DNA from: Chara braunii
Lineage: Eukaryota > Streptophyta > Charophyceae > Charales > Characeae
Assembly: GCA_003427395.1 (NCBI GenBank)
Contig: BFEA01000849.1
Location: 1-24,271 of the forward strand
Reading direction: 5' to 3'
DNA: 24,271 nucleotides
A program made the position numbers and the translations under genes. Of the stretch, positions 1 through 8,989 are shown piece by piece (within the stretch, counting starts at the first letter, position 1; each line of letters opens with the position of its first letter). Below the pieces are notes generated by a model that saw nothing but the letters and a program-made list of their open reading frames with translations, did no database searches and was not told the origin of the DNA.

Positions 1-5
1 GGGGT

Positions 6-470
6 AGGGCTGTCCTAAGCAACGGTTCGCATGGGACCTTCCCTCCATGTCGGTTTCAAGGTCTTCACCTGAAGACTGCTGCTAATACCAAGTTCCGTAC
101 TGGGACCCGTCTCATTGTGGCTCAGACTACGGACTGCGCTGGGGGCCCAAGGTGGCAGTGAGCTCTACATAGGCTGAGCCGACCGGGGGAGGGTGTGGCA
201 ACAGCCTACCGAACGACATCGGACTTGGGGATAGGCGGTAAGAAGTCATGCGGACCAGAGAGTAGTTAGCTCTCCTCTGCGGTCCGCCTTAGGATAGTGG
301 AGCCTGTCCGGCAGTCTTCATCGAGGCGCTACCGAGTACCGTTAGTTTCAAGGAAAGGATCCGAAGTACAGTCGACGAAGGGAGCGCTGGCAACGAGTAG
401 AATCGGACCACGGTGATCGCTAAGCGCTGCGCTAGGAGCAAAAAAAGGGCAGGGCGAGGCAAAGCAGTAC
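6..470 (+). repeat. Direct repeat R, copy 1 (98.9 % identical to 13182-13646); distal part of repeat family A
   Basis: These 465 bases align without gaps to 13182-13646 at a constant offset of 13176. I counted five substitutions, at 281, 305, 337, 422 and 462. The match stops abruptly after CAGTAC at 470; the two copies then run into unrelated sequence. The left boundary cannot be judged because only five bases of window remain. Upstream of copy 2 the repeat belongs to a longer family (family A) whose other copies are much more diverged. No coding frame is convincing. Recent duplication, or one repeat placed twice in the assembly, would both explain it. Confidence 0.93.
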
Positions 471-485
471 TATCGCCACTCTAGC

Positions 486-774
486 CGAGTGCGTCAACTG
501 TACATCTCGCGGTCCCCTACGACAGGATATGTTTTTGTGGGGCACCTCTTACCTTCCCTGAGGGGCTGTCACCACCCTAAGGGGTGTATCCCTACCGAGC
601 TACTGACCCACGTGCGAAAGTTTTTACATGCAATTGCAGAGGTAGGTCAGCCGAGGGTGTTTGCTCGTTCGCTGGAGTATAGGTACGCTTGGTTAACGCC
701 CAGTGAACCCGAATGTTGTCCGTCCCCTACGGCGCTGATCTCCTAGGTTCGACTGAACGTCGGTCGACTAGGAC
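486..774 (+). repeat. Dispersed repeat B, copy 1
   Basis: This segment is a diverged homologue of 21245-21547 in the same orientation. Shared landmarks in order are CGAGTGCG at the start, CCCCTACRACAGGATA, a CCTCTTACCT/CTTACCTCCACC block, ACCGAGCTACTG/GCTGAGCTACCG, AATYGCAGAGGT, and a perfect 14-mer CGGTCGACTAGGAC at 761-774. The 85-codon open frame inside it is not shared in the same frame by the other copy, so it is probably not a gene. About 60 bases after the match lies an (AAAT)n tract; the other copy also has an A-rich stretch soon after its end. That suggests a non-LTR-type 3' tail, but this is inference. Confidence 0.75.
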
Positions 775-835
775 GGTCTCAACCAAACGTGATGCCCACA
801 ATATAATCCTACTCTCTTTATAACTTTCTGACTAC

Positions 836-855
836 AAAATAAATAAATAAATAAA
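836..855 (+). repeat. (AAAT)n microsatellite, possible retroposon tail
   Basis: Five near-perfect AAAT units lie about 60 bases downstream of repeat B1. Non-LTR retroposons often end in such tracts. The equivalent position after copy B2 (about 21583-21600) is an imperfect AT-rich A-run, which supports but does not prove that this is the 3' end of the B element. Confidence 0.7.
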
Positions 856-2230
856 ATCAATNCACTTTATATCCAATTACACAAGATTGAATTTTGATGA
901 GATGATCTGCCAAAGTTATTCTTCCCGGCCTTGACTGAAGATACTATTATTCCACCGCTTCCAAGGCGGAGGCTCGATATTGACAAAAGATTACAAAGGA
1001 CAACCTAACCTTTAACTTATGGTTGGGTTTGTTAACACCTATTAAACCATGACTTCTGCAAGTAAATCCCACTGCTACCATGCAAATCAACAAGTGATCT
1101 AGTTGGTGGCTGAAGTTTGAACTCTCGGTTCGACCACACCTCCGTACNATATGCAACTTGCTTGGAGGAAAATATTATCTAGCGAATCAAAATTTTGTTG
1201 GTCGTTTTGTCCTCCTAGGCAATAATTACTCTTCCCGACCCTTGAATGATGAAGTATGCACTCTTTATCATCAAATTACTTAAAACAAAATCTCAGTCGT
1301 TATCACTGCGGTAAGAGAACCATCACCTTCATTACCTACTTCTTCTTGTGAATTGGAGCTTCTTATGTCTCCAACTTTTTATTTTAACGGTGAAACCTAA
1401 GGCAACCACCCGCAAAAATATAAATTAACCCCTCATGTCATCCAGAATTCGTCGAAGGTTGACTCACATTTCTCTAACCCTCTAGGAAGTGGTCTGTGGA
1501 TTCTCNTTCCCCTCACCTGAGTCCGAAGACTCAGATCCCANAGGTTGGGCCGTCACCACCGAGTCNNCAAAGTACCACCCTCGACGAATTGGGTCCACTC
1601 CAAGTCGATAACAGGGCCGGCTCTAAAGCATACGAACACCCGTCTTGGATGCTTCCTAGAGAGAAAGAGTGTGTTCGCCACGAGTAGTTTTTTTTTTTTT
1701 CCATTACTCATAAGTTTTGGNAAACTTAGATGAAAAAGAAATTGCAGGAGATAGACAACGAGAACCATTTGGACAAGTATAGGTAGACAAGGTCGTCCGG
1801 AATAGAAAAGTTAATCATAGGGAGAAAGCTAAATCCGTTTGACCTTATCTGCTTTATTTCAATTGAATTAATTTTGTGGTATACACAGAATTAAAGTTTT
1901 AAAAAACATCGAATCATTTTTTGTATTCAGGCGGTGAGAAGTAAAGAAAAGACAATCCTTTTTTCTTTTCTTCAACAGGCATAATCAATCTCCTTTGCAA
2001 ACATCCTTCTACCTACCTGCACACCACGTCAAACAACAAGATCAAAGAAAACCAATACAACCTCATACCGAAGTCAGATCCCACCTTTTACATGCATGAC
2101 TCACACACTCGTTCCTCTACCTTTTCTTTTGAACGTTTAAAACAAACAGGGTCAAGCAAAATGTGGGTTCAAAGGTGTGAAGGAAAATCTAATTTAATCA
2201 ACTGACTGACCTTAAGTGAAGTTGTAGAAT
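856..2230. other. AT-rich stretch without a recognised gene
   Basis: I see no conserved coding motif here; all open frames are short and several are broken by ambiguous bases. There is a perfect stem-loop at 1517-1534 (CTGAGTC, loop CGAA, GACTCAG). A T-run at 1687-1699 is another landmark. Ambiguous bases at 862, 1147, 1506, 1541, 1566-1567 and 1721 suggest collapsed repeat copies in the left part; the right part (about 1740 on) has none. Confidence 0.6.
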
Positions 2231-2548
2231 ATAGTTCACTCAAGAAAACCGTATAGAACCGTGCCCCGGATGAAAAGGTCGTCACCACAAAACGTCAGCA
2301 AGCGATCGATACCGCCCTTACAATGATCGCCTGTCGCGATACCACCTGAATGCACAATCACGCCCATATAGTCTGACGGCGTCCCAACGTCACCGTCACA
2401 CGCCACCAGCGTCACCACGCCACCATCACCAATGTCAATGTGTTGCCGCCACGTTACGCGGACAGCACAACGTCCGCACCACCTCAAAGCACACCACCAA
2501 TTCGGTGGCACCCCCCCCTTGCGTCAATGCCTCGCTGTCGCATCGAGC

Positions 2549-2890
2549 AGACATCATAACACCTGCACCACCAAAGAAAGAACCACCGCCGATGTAAGAA
2601 CGGACTGCATTTCCGCGCCGTCACCCAAGATTTCTGCTGCCCGCCGCATCAAGCGGACAACACCTTCGCACCATCGTAAAAATCAATGCCAATCGCCGTG
2701 TAAACGGACGGTGCTTCCGCACTGTCACAAAAAAAACATTGCCGCCCATCGTCAAATGGCTAGCAACTCCCCTGCGCTGCTACCAAAAATGTGTGTCGCC
2801 GCCGAAAAAGTCACGCAGCATCACCCGAGCACCTGATGAAAAATGGTTGCCGACGCCACTTTTGAACGGACAGCACCTCCCCTGCGTTGC
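2549..2890. repeat. Minisatellite, about 53-bp degenerate units
   Basis: The core ACGGACNGCAYTTCCGCRC recurs with variation. Its anchor positions are 2549, 2601, 2655, 2706, 2758, 2815 and 2868, so the spacing is 51-57 bases. Each core is followed by a CRCC/TGC block and an A-rich spacer. The lengths are not multiples of three and vary, so the 134-codon open frame across the array is unlikely to be a real protein. An older unit may lie at 2457. The stretch from 2231 to 2548 is similar CAC/CGC-rich sequence with no clear unit. Confidence 0.7.
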
Positions 2891-3197
2891 TGTCTACGGC
2901 CGCGGCTATGGCAGCAGCGACACCTCCCTTACACTTCACCAAGGAAAGTGGTGGCTATGGCAGCCCCCACTCCCACGCTTACTGCAGACCATCAGCGCTC
3001 CTCCCCTTCGCTGAGATGGTGGCTATGGCTGTACTTCATAGCTGCGGCCACCTCAAACAGTCTCTCCCTTTCCTCTTGCAGATCTCCACCCAGCTCCCTC
3101 TCTCTCTTTCCAGCCGCAGCCCTTTCTCCAGCAGCCAGCAATCACACAAGTGAGGTGCTAGTTGCATCAACCACAAATGAATGCTGGTTGGCTGACT
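2891..3197. other. CTC/GCC-rich stretch, no gene recognised
   Basis: The phrase GGCTATGGCWGC occurs three times (near 2904, 2952 and 3020), which looks like further degenerate repeat structure. The open frames through it are low-complexity (Ser/Pro/Thr/Leu) and resemble no family I know. Confidence 0.5.
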
Positions 3198-3501
3198 GCT
3201 GGCTACTTTTATAGCCAGCTGAGGGCTGAGGGCGGCTGCCTTGCCCCCAGCCAAAAATTCGGAGTTGGGCTCAGCCCTTGATCAAAAACAAGATCAAGGG
3301 CTGAAATCCTTGATGTTCCCTTAGGAACATCAGGTTCCCAGCCCCAACGATGCACTTGGCTATCACCCCTAGCCAGGCGCAGCTCAAAATGGTTCTACAA
3401 AGCCATTCTCAGCAGACTGATGAACCCAAGAGTCTGCTGTCACTTCAAGGTCCAGATGCTTCTCTGCCCTGCATCTGGACCGAGATTGCGAACAGATTCG
3501 C
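3198..3501. other. String of eight consecutive stem-loops
   Basis: Perfect inverted repeats follow one another with little space between. H1: 3198-3205/3212-3219. H2: 3271-3283/3292-3304, 13 bp. H3: 3311-3319/3324-3332, 9 bp. H4: 3357-3362/3370-3375. H5: 3388-3392/3403-3407. H6: 3411-3418/3431-3438. H7: 3449-3459/3471-3481, 11 bp. H8: 3488-3492/3497-3501 with loop CAGA. H2 and H3 are also enclosed by a seven-pair outer stem, 3264-3270 with 3341-3348 (one bulged C), giving a three-way junction. No open frame fits. The region could be a structured RNA or part of a fold-back mobile element; I cannot name the family. Confidence 0.75.
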
Positions 3502-3535
3502 GACCTTTTCTCTTTCTTTCTTCTCCCTTCTCTGG

Positions 3536-3580
3536 TTTTTTTTTTTTTTTTACCTCTTTTTTTTTTTGTTTGTTTTGGCT
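3536..3580 (+). repeat. Long T tracts
   Basis: Two T runs of 17 and about 11 bases, separated by ACCTC, follow the stem-loop array by about 35 bases. On the plus strand T runs stop RNA polymerase III; on the minus strand they would read as poly(A). Either reading is possible. Confidence 0.8.
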
Positions 3581-3950
3581 GCACTCAGCTGCAGCTCGTC
3601 ACTTTGGGACCCCTGCCCACTCTATCCCCCTGCTGCTCACACTGCAAGGTGAGCAAAAAAAAAAAGGACAACTTATGGCAGCCTCTTTATGATTGAAGGG
3701 GGGCCGAACACGAAAAGTACCCCGAGTTTAACGATTTTTAAATAAAAAGCCACTGAATAAAAAAATATGAAACCATTCATGTATGTAGGATAGGTGCCCA
3801 CCTACCTGCAAAAACAAGTTCAGGGCCAACAAAAATCATGTCGGCCATAAAAAAATTATAGGCTCAAATTCAAACATATAAGTTTTTTAGACTTTTGATC
3901 CTGATTTTTTCCCTTTTTCTTCTTGCATTTCTTTGCCAACGAGGCAGGNC
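3581..3950. other. AT-rich spacer, no gene seen
   Basis: No coding frame or RNA family is recognisable. A short A-run lies at 3655-3664. The sequence from 3720 to 3930 is A/T-rich and featureless to me. Confidence 0.5.
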
Positions 3951-3958
3951 CTTGCCTG

Positions 3959-4010
3959 TAGGCCATTGGCACCTCATGAACTGTCAAAACACAAACTCAA
4001 GTTCGAATCC
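3959..4010 (+). promoter_or_regulatory. Possible RNA polymerase III A-box/B-box pair of a decayed SINE
   Basis: GTTCGAATCC at 4001-4010 matches the tRNA T-loop (B-box) consensus except the first G. TAGGCCATTGG at 3959-3969 is a weak A-box. The spacing of about 40 bases is usual for such pairs. The flanking arms do not fold into a tRNA, so this is at best the head of a tRNA-derived SINE. The B-box alone can occur by chance. Confidence 0.3.
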
Positions 4011-4337
4011 AGATGATGTTAGGTGAACTGGGGGGATACTTGCCTCCTAGTTGCTGCCTGTCACCTCTGCCTCTAGGCCTTACCAACAAGGCAGGGCACT
4101 TCTTGGTGCAGTTGAGAAGCCACGAACCATTATAATACACATGCAATCAGGGGGCAACCTCCAAAAACGGACCCCACCCCTCTTCTCACCAAATATGCAA
4201 AATGAGAGTGAATTTTTCGCTAGAAGCGGGATAGATACTCCGCCGTTTCCTTTCTTCTGTGCAACCCGTTCGCCTAAACGAACNGGCGCAAAGACCTTTG
4301 GCAGTTCGAGAGAAAGGGGGGGGGGAATTTAAGCAAT

Positions 4338-4343
4338 AAAAAA
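4338..4343 (-). terminator. T6 run, polymerase III terminator candidate
   Basis: Six A's on the plus strand read as TTTTTT on the minus strand. They lie about ten bases beyond the U6-like domain, where a U6-type transcript would end. Confidence 0.5.
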
Positions 4344-4353
4344 CTAAAGATAT

Positions 4354-4410
4354 ATGGCTCATTTCTCGATTTATACGTGTCATCCTTGCGCAGGGGCCAT
4401 GCTAATCTTC
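4354..4410 (-). ncRNA. U6 spliceosomal RNA, 3' half (5' half missing)
   Basis: Read on the minus strand, these 57 bases match U6 snRNA from GAAGATTAGC through the internal stem-loop (GGCCCCTGCGCAAGGATGAC) to ATAAATCGAGAAATG. I see one substitution in the core compared with the plant U6 I remember (ACGTATAAA for ACGCATAAA), then divergence at the very 3' end. The AGC triad and the metal-binding stem-loop are therefore kept. The 5' stem-loop and the ACAGAGA box that pairs with the 5' splice site are absent: upstream of GAAGATTAG the sequence is unrelated (CCGTGC). It cannot act as a normal U6. It is probably a retroposed or chimeric copy, joined to the polymerase III-like sequence next to it. 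Confidence 0.88.
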
Positions 4411-4449
4411 GCACGGTTGTTTTTCAGCCGCGTGATGTGATCAATCGCA

Positions 4450-4465
4450 CGACCGAAAACGGTCG
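4450..4465 (-). other. Hairpin between A box and U6 domain
   Basis: CGACCG and CGGTCG pair perfectly around a four-base loop (AAAA on plus, TTTT on minus). It lies within the proposed composite transcript. The loop does not match a tRNA T-loop well. Confidence 0.55.
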
Positions 4466-4480
4466 CGCCAAAAGAATGGG

Positions 4481-4498
4481 CTGCTCCAAACCGAGCTA
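4481..4498 (-). promoter_or_regulatory. tRNA-type A box upstream of the U6 half
   Basis: On the minus strand TAGCTCGGTTTGGAGCAG closely follows the tRNA D-arm/A-box consensus, including a GCTC/GAGC stem around the loop. A transcript starting about 12-15 bases earlier (near 4512) and stopping at 4343-4338 would be about 170 nt and would contain the U6-derived domain. No clear B box follows, and no plant U6-type upstream element is visible. Confidence 0.45.
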
Positions 4499-4575
4499 GC
4501 TCTTTTTTCATGTTGAAATAAGAGCAACTCTTCCTTATGAAGAGGTTAGCCCAGCGAGGTATCGCATATGGCCTC

Positions 4576-4594
4576 ACGCAGGCTACGCCTGCGT
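4576..4594. other. Perfect 8-bp stem-loop
   Basis: ACGCAGGC and GCCTGCGT pair around the three-base loop TAC. It lies upstream of the A box on the minus strand; its role is unknown. Confidence 0.6.
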
Positions 4595-4740
4595 ACTCCA
4601 ACAGCCGCAACCGCTGGCCAGCCATGCTGTNGCCAACATTGCGACCTCCTGGCGGCTCGGCACGCATGCCATGACCACTTACACGGCGCGACCACCTATT
4701 TGGCCTTCTAAGGCCCTGAATCGCGTGGCCGTAGCCGCGC

Positions 4741-4764
4741 ATTATTATTATTATTATTATTATT
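4741..4764. repeat. (ATT)8 microsatellite
   Basis: Eight perfect ATT units. On the minus strand this is (AAT)n upstream of the composite U6 unit. Ordinary simple repeat. Confidence 0.95.
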
Positions 4765-5012
4765 TTCGAGGTAAAATAAGTCTAGTCTTAGCATTCCCAC
4801 GACTNTATGCCCCTGCGGCCTTGTCACGACCCGTGGAAGACANGTCGTACTACCGAAGTATTATTCGGTCGGACGTCAACNACGTCAAGTTGTAAGAATT
4901 TAAGTCTCTCGGTTATAGGGTTGGTCTGAATAAACTTTGGCAGCGTTAGTCTCATCAAGTCCTTCAATTCAAGGAAAGCGCCGGACAGTGTCCGACATTG
5001 AAAATCCCCGGC

Positions 5013-5045
5013 ACATACCTTTGTGAGGGTATTTGCCCCGACAGC
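5013..5045 (-). repeat. Family A terminal palindrome, diverged copy
   Basis: The sequence ATACCTTTGTGAGGGTATTT followed by GCCCCGACA matches the end of the family A copy at 7563-7594 (ATACCCTTGTAAGGGTATTT, then GGTACGACA). TTGAAAATCCCCGG just before it matches TTGCAGAAAATACGCC at the other copy. The copy has the same orientation as the one at 6640-7586. How far it extends leftward is unclear. Confidence 0.6.
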
Positions 5046-5050
5046 GCGAT

Positions 5051-5182
5051 CCCTGAAGACGAACCAAGCAGCAACACAATCGCGCGAGCCCTGAAGACGA
5101 AGTGGACAACAACACAATCGTGCTTGCCCTGAAGACGAATCAGGTAGCAACACAATCGTGCTAGCCCTGAAGACGAACCACA
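5051..5182. repeat. 38-bp tandem repeat, 3.4 units
   Basis: CCCTGAAGACGAA starts at 5051, 5089, 5127 and 5165, an exact 38-base period. Each is followed by AAYAACACAATCGYGCKNG or a close variant. Since 38 is not divisible by three, the 136- and 80-codon minus-strand open frames over it repeat short peptides in different frames and are not likely genes. The array begins just after the family A palindrome. Confidence 0.95.
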
Positions 5183-5911
5183 TGACCATACAGATCNTGA
5201 ATGCAAGTAGAACGTCTNCGATAAGCGATCTCATTCCCCTACTTGTCGAAAGTGCAACATGCCCACGTATCTTCCGCTACAATACGGAAGGGTACATTCG
5301 CAGAACATTCCACACATATTGTACCCCACTAGCAACGACCAATCCAGAATCCGATCCGCAAGGCTGGCGTGTGCAAACCCGTTGCAATTCCTAAAACTTA
5401 TGTTGGTTGATTCTCAGTACTCAAATCTACTAGGAGATCAGTGAGATCTACTCCTATCTCTCTCGTAGCCCCGTTCGTGCNCGCGCCCAGTTCTCTGCCG
5501 CTCTTCATTTTAGCAGCGGATCTTCCTNCAAATCATAATCAGGTACATCGACTTGTCTANGAGCAAGTGTGGTGAGGNCGAGCTAGCGGTTGCAAGGAGG
5601 AGCATTCATGATTGCAGTAGCGGCCAACGATGAGCAGACACAAAGGCATCCCCCTCCCAGGCGGACAAGAAGATGATTGTTTCGGCAACGGTGACCAGAC
5701 GGGCCTTCGAGACTCGATTGAGGGTGGCCAGCGGGATCTCGATGGGTGCTGTTACGGCAACCGCGATGACGAGCTCCTCCAGAATCGCGTTGATAGGCGG
5801 GGGGTAGGGGAGGATTCTTTCGCTGGAACATGAACCAGATGCGCCTTCGTCAAGTAACCATGCTCGTCCCGACCTGTTCCCGCCCAGCTACACACCCGAT
5901 ATGCGAAAGGT
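5183..5911. other. No gene recognised
   Basis: A 6-bp stem-loop (CTTCCG ... CGGAAG) lies at about 5269-5288. Two opposed open frames at 5583-5833 (82 codons minus, 67 plus) are GC-rich but resemble nothing I know. Ambiguous bases at 5481, 5528, 5560 and 5578 fit collapsed repeat DNA. Confidence 0.45.
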
Positions 5912-5948
5912 GAATGAATCTCCCACTAAAACGCGGGGAGATACATCG
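5912..5948 (+). repeat. Dispersed motif M, copy 1
   Basis: GAATGAATCTCCC, CTAAAAC, then CGGGGAGATACATCG matches two copies at 20184 and 20376. TCTCCC/GGGGAGA and CTTCCC/GGGAAG arms make it a small hairpin. In this copy and at 20376 it sits upstream of a 177-bp-type tandem array, so it looks like a fixed part of the same element. Confidence 0.7.
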
Positions 5949-6420
5949 TCCCTTTCCCCGGGCGCAGCCGAAAACCACTCTACCGCAAATACCTCACCCT
6001 TAACCTGAAATCCATTGATGCCATCGTGCTCGCAGTGGCCAAAAACATCGGGTTAGCCTCCTTACTCGCCCGATTTCATCAAGAAATGGGCGAGATGCAT
6101 GACTTTTCCCTCTGGCTCATTTCACTCATGCCTTCTCCCGCGCAACACTTTTCTAGAGTAGCACTAGAACTAGCCACTAACGTCGTTTTCCGACCCCACC
6201 ATTAGATTCGCCATGGCCGAAAACGTTGGAAACAGGTCTTCATTCGCCCGTTCGTGTCGAGGAAACGGCCCTAAGCATCTCCTTCTCCCTCGCCATGCCC
6301 GTTTCTTTCGACTTCGCCATCTCCGCGCGATCGTTTCTCTGCTGTCCTCCCTTTCTACTGACTTTCTTCTCGAACTAACCTGATAACCACGTTCGCCCCC
6401 CATCAAAACCCTTACCTACT
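5949..6420 (+). repeat. 177-bp-type tandem repeat family, array 1 (diverged)
   Basis: Landmarks of the family recur about 172 bases apart. The hairpin-like CATCAAGAAATGGGCGAG near 6078 has a counterpart GTGTCGAGGAAACGG near 6245. Each is followed by a CTTCTCCCTC block, a GCGCGA/GCGCAACACTTTTCT block, and ACTAAC/CGAACTAACC. CATCAAAACCCTTACC near 6402 matches CTCAAAACCCCTACGC in the array at 20575-21190. Divergence is high, so unit borders are approximate. Confidence 0.6.
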
Positions 6421-6639
6421 GCTCTACTTCACTCAATCTTCAATCAGGGTCGGGCGAGCTAAGAGTTTTCCACCCAGCCATACTCGTCTCTCTCTCTTCC
6501 TGTTGTNGCATGCACNTGGCGCGTTTCGACGCCCAGGTTCGTTCTCCTTGGGTTGNCGTCGCACTACGCTTGATGCCAAATCGTGCGCTAACCCAGCCAC
6601 CACAACGGGTGCTTGTTAATACAAACAGTCGGACAGTGG

Positions 6640-7586
6640 TCATAGCAGTCGGATCTGCTAGAGAGTGTAGTGCAACTTGCTGGCTGAACTATTCAACCCC
6701 GCCAACAGGATGGCTCATAGAGCGTGCGACCTGCGCCCGGTCGTCGAGACAATTCNACACCCCGGATAGTGGGAGGGNGCAGGGCTTGCTGCTAAACCTG
6801 CAGTGAGGGCCTGGGTGGGGCACCCTCCCCGCCCCCTGCCCCCCCGGTGCAGATCTTGGTGGTAATAACAAGTATTCAAATGAAAAGTTTGGGGCAAATT
6901 GGGGACGTGTCCCATGGGAACAATTGTTGGGACAGCCCTGCCGCACAGCCTGCACTGCGACAGCCTCCCACTAGTACCCCGCCCTTGAGACCCGCCGTGC
7001 CAAAGGCACAGTCCCCCATTCATTGAGCAAATCGGGCATGCTCATGCTCATCCTCTCACAGCAGATCGTGGTTGGCGGACGGTGCATCCACGGCAACCTC
7101 CGCCACCCAGGTTTGTCTTTCGTCTCGTGGCTAGTTACCCACCGGCTGNCATGCACGCAGACCTTCATCGGTCCGAGCGTCAAGACGGACGNAGAAGAAT
7201 TTTTGCCAGCCCCCAGAACANATAGGACCCCGAGCGGCCCCGCTGAAAGAGGTGTGTGCTCAAGATCCTTGACTGCCATGTCGGCTACCCGTGTTTAACA
7301 ATGTGATAGTTGAGCCAGGCCCATCGGCCTCGAAACCGATCGCTGAGCTAAACGCCTTAGGGGGNNAAAAAAAAAGAAAAAAANAAAAAGACGTCGCNCG
7401 TCCCACTNGCCCGTGACGCCGCGCACACCCAGGCTGCACTTGGTTGTGCCTCGTCGTCAATACCCTGCGCGTGCCGCTCACCCAGGCGAGGACCCTAGCT
7501 TCCTCCCGCGCGCGCCGTCAGACGGGCGAGGTTGCACTGGCNTAACTTGCAGAAAATACGCCAAATACCCTTGTAAGGGTATTTGG
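6640..7586 (-). repeat. Repeat family A, inverted copy (A2)
   Basis: Its minus strand matches the plus strand of 12511-13646. The best block is minus 7471-7441 against 12616-12645 (GCAGGGTATTGACG, then CGAGGCACAACCA, one mismatch). In order, the copies also share TCTGCAAG near the end, GGAGGAAGC, CTTGAG, GGTGCA(C/T)CGTCCGCC, GCTGTGAGAG and TGTGYGGCAGGGCTGTCC. The copy ends in a perfect palindrome at 7561-7586, arms of 12 bases around GT. Similarity fades towards 6640. The frames that appear conserved carry stops in other copies, so I read it as non-coding mobile DNA. Confidence 0.75.
7561..7586. other. Perfect 26-bp palindrome at the end of family A copy A2
   Basis: CCAAATACCCTT and AAGGGTATTTGG flank a central GT. 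It would form a cruciform or hairpin. An 18-bp version is at 10866-10883, an imperfect one at 5013-5034, and only the right arm remains at 12511-12524. Each is followed or preceded by a CGACA/TGTCG motif, so it marks a conserved terminal position. Confidence 0.85.
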
Positions 7587-7667
7587 TACGACACCGCCCC
7601 TCTCCCCGGTTGTTAACAAACAGCCAGGGCAGAGGGCGGGAAAAGGGCCCTCGCTCCCTATGCCTCC

Positions 7668-8989
7668 CATCCGGGACAGCCCCGTTCAACATGGGTTCCC
7701 ACCCAGTCGGCCGCCCCGCATCCTACTCAGCGCCAATCAATCTTTGCACCACTTGTGTCCGCCCCTTCCCATACGGCCGATTCATCCGCTTCACTAATGG
7801 GCTCCTCTCTCGCAGTGGCCACTATGCCAGTCCCGACACTTCCATCACAAACAGGGCCGGCCAAGGAAACAACCCAATGAGGTCCTTTATAGGCCCCTCC
7901 CACAAACCCCATCAATCAAGTGTCCTCCCTCGGAGGATATTCATCGGAATCGTGGATTGGCAAACTAGCAGGAACCCGTCTGACCATTGATCAGGGATTC
8001 GTGCCTGATATATTGACCTTCTCTAAGGAAGCACGCAACTCCGCAGACGGAACTCTCCTGGTCACAGATGGGTCTGGGCAAGNCACAGAGTTGATGGAGG
8101 TAGGATCTCCCGNGCTTGTCGACGGTCAGCCACCAGAGGTTGCCCCTCTGTTGTTTGTCCCACTGGGGTCGCCCCCTCCATACCGGAGGAAGACAATCCA
8201 CAAAGCCAAGCCTTGGCAGGCAAAGCATGTTAACCCCCCACCAAGAAATCCCACATAAATCCTGAAGGATAACCTCTCTCTCCGAGCCCAATAACGGAAG
8301 GGAAGGTCCAAGCAAAAGGTAGGAATAAGAGTAAAGTTTTNGGGTCCCTATCAGGGGCACAACCCATTACCACGAGATCTAAAGGAGATAAAAGCAAGAT
8401 GGAAGAATACCTAGTACCCCTGGTCTAATTTCCCTCAGCTAAAGGCTCAATGGTTTTGTCGTTCTCACCGTCATACGGGATACTCGATATGGCCACCACC
8501 AGAGTTGACAACCAACCCTCATAATTGGATATTANGGGACGCACTCACAAGATTTTAAAGGGAGTCTGCTGTGCAAGACTCCTTCCGGAACCGAAGGTGA
8601 GCAAATATGTATTCGATTGGGTCTCCGGAAAAAGATTTTGTAAAACCTGTATTTATTTTGCGTTTATGAATATTCANCTTTCAGAGGAGACGCGATAAAA
8701 ATTGTGAGCGCTCAATCCCTACTCGGTCCCCTTAGACCAATTCACGCAGTCGGTCAATCTGGTATTGAAGAACATCTATATGGCTGAAGGAATTTCAGCA
8801 CAAGTCATTGTAGATTGACAGAAACATGTGGCTCTAAGGGACTTCCTCTCCTCTCCCCAATTCGTATTAGTTCTGCAAAGTCCATGGGCCTTGACAAAAT
8901 TGCATCTGGGGGAGGAGGAGGAGGATAAGTGCAGTAAAGTCCTTGCTGGTTCACACCGCCACATCCAAGCTAAGGGCGANGAGGCATGA
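7668..8989 (+). pseudogene. Probable LINE ORF1 remnant (broken)
   Basis: A reading frame that begins Ser/Pro/Thr-rich (about 7668-7890, then TGA and TAG) continues as a 112-codon stretch at 7920-8258 containing ESWIGKLAG. After a frame change come ITTRSKGDKSKMEEYLVPL (about 8370-8428) and then an acidic tail, LGEEEEDKCSK, ending in TGA at 8987-8989. Stops and frame changes are frequent. I recognise no zinc knuckle or RRM. The call rests on position, directly upstream of a LINE endonuclease fragment, and on its low-complexity head, so it is inference. The last frame ends inside the next gene's ATG (ATGA). Confidence 0.4.

Noticed and set aside
2432-2836. 134-codon open frame rich in His, Lys and Thr
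   Set aside because: It lies over a 53-bp minisatellite with variable unit length; composition is repeat-driven and no domain is recognisable.
3271-3304. Bacterial-type rho-independent terminator (13-bp stem)
   Set aside because: No T-run follows directly and the setting is eukaryotic; it is better read as part of the stem-loop string.
4380-4742. 120-codon minus-strand open frame
   Set aside because: Its end runs through the U6-derived domain and it contains an ambiguous codon; no protein similarity recognised.
4824-5234. 136-codon minus-strand frame with repeated RLQG/FVFR peptides
   Set aside because: Produced by the 38-bp repeat, whose period breaks the frame at each unit; it also contains ambiguous bases.
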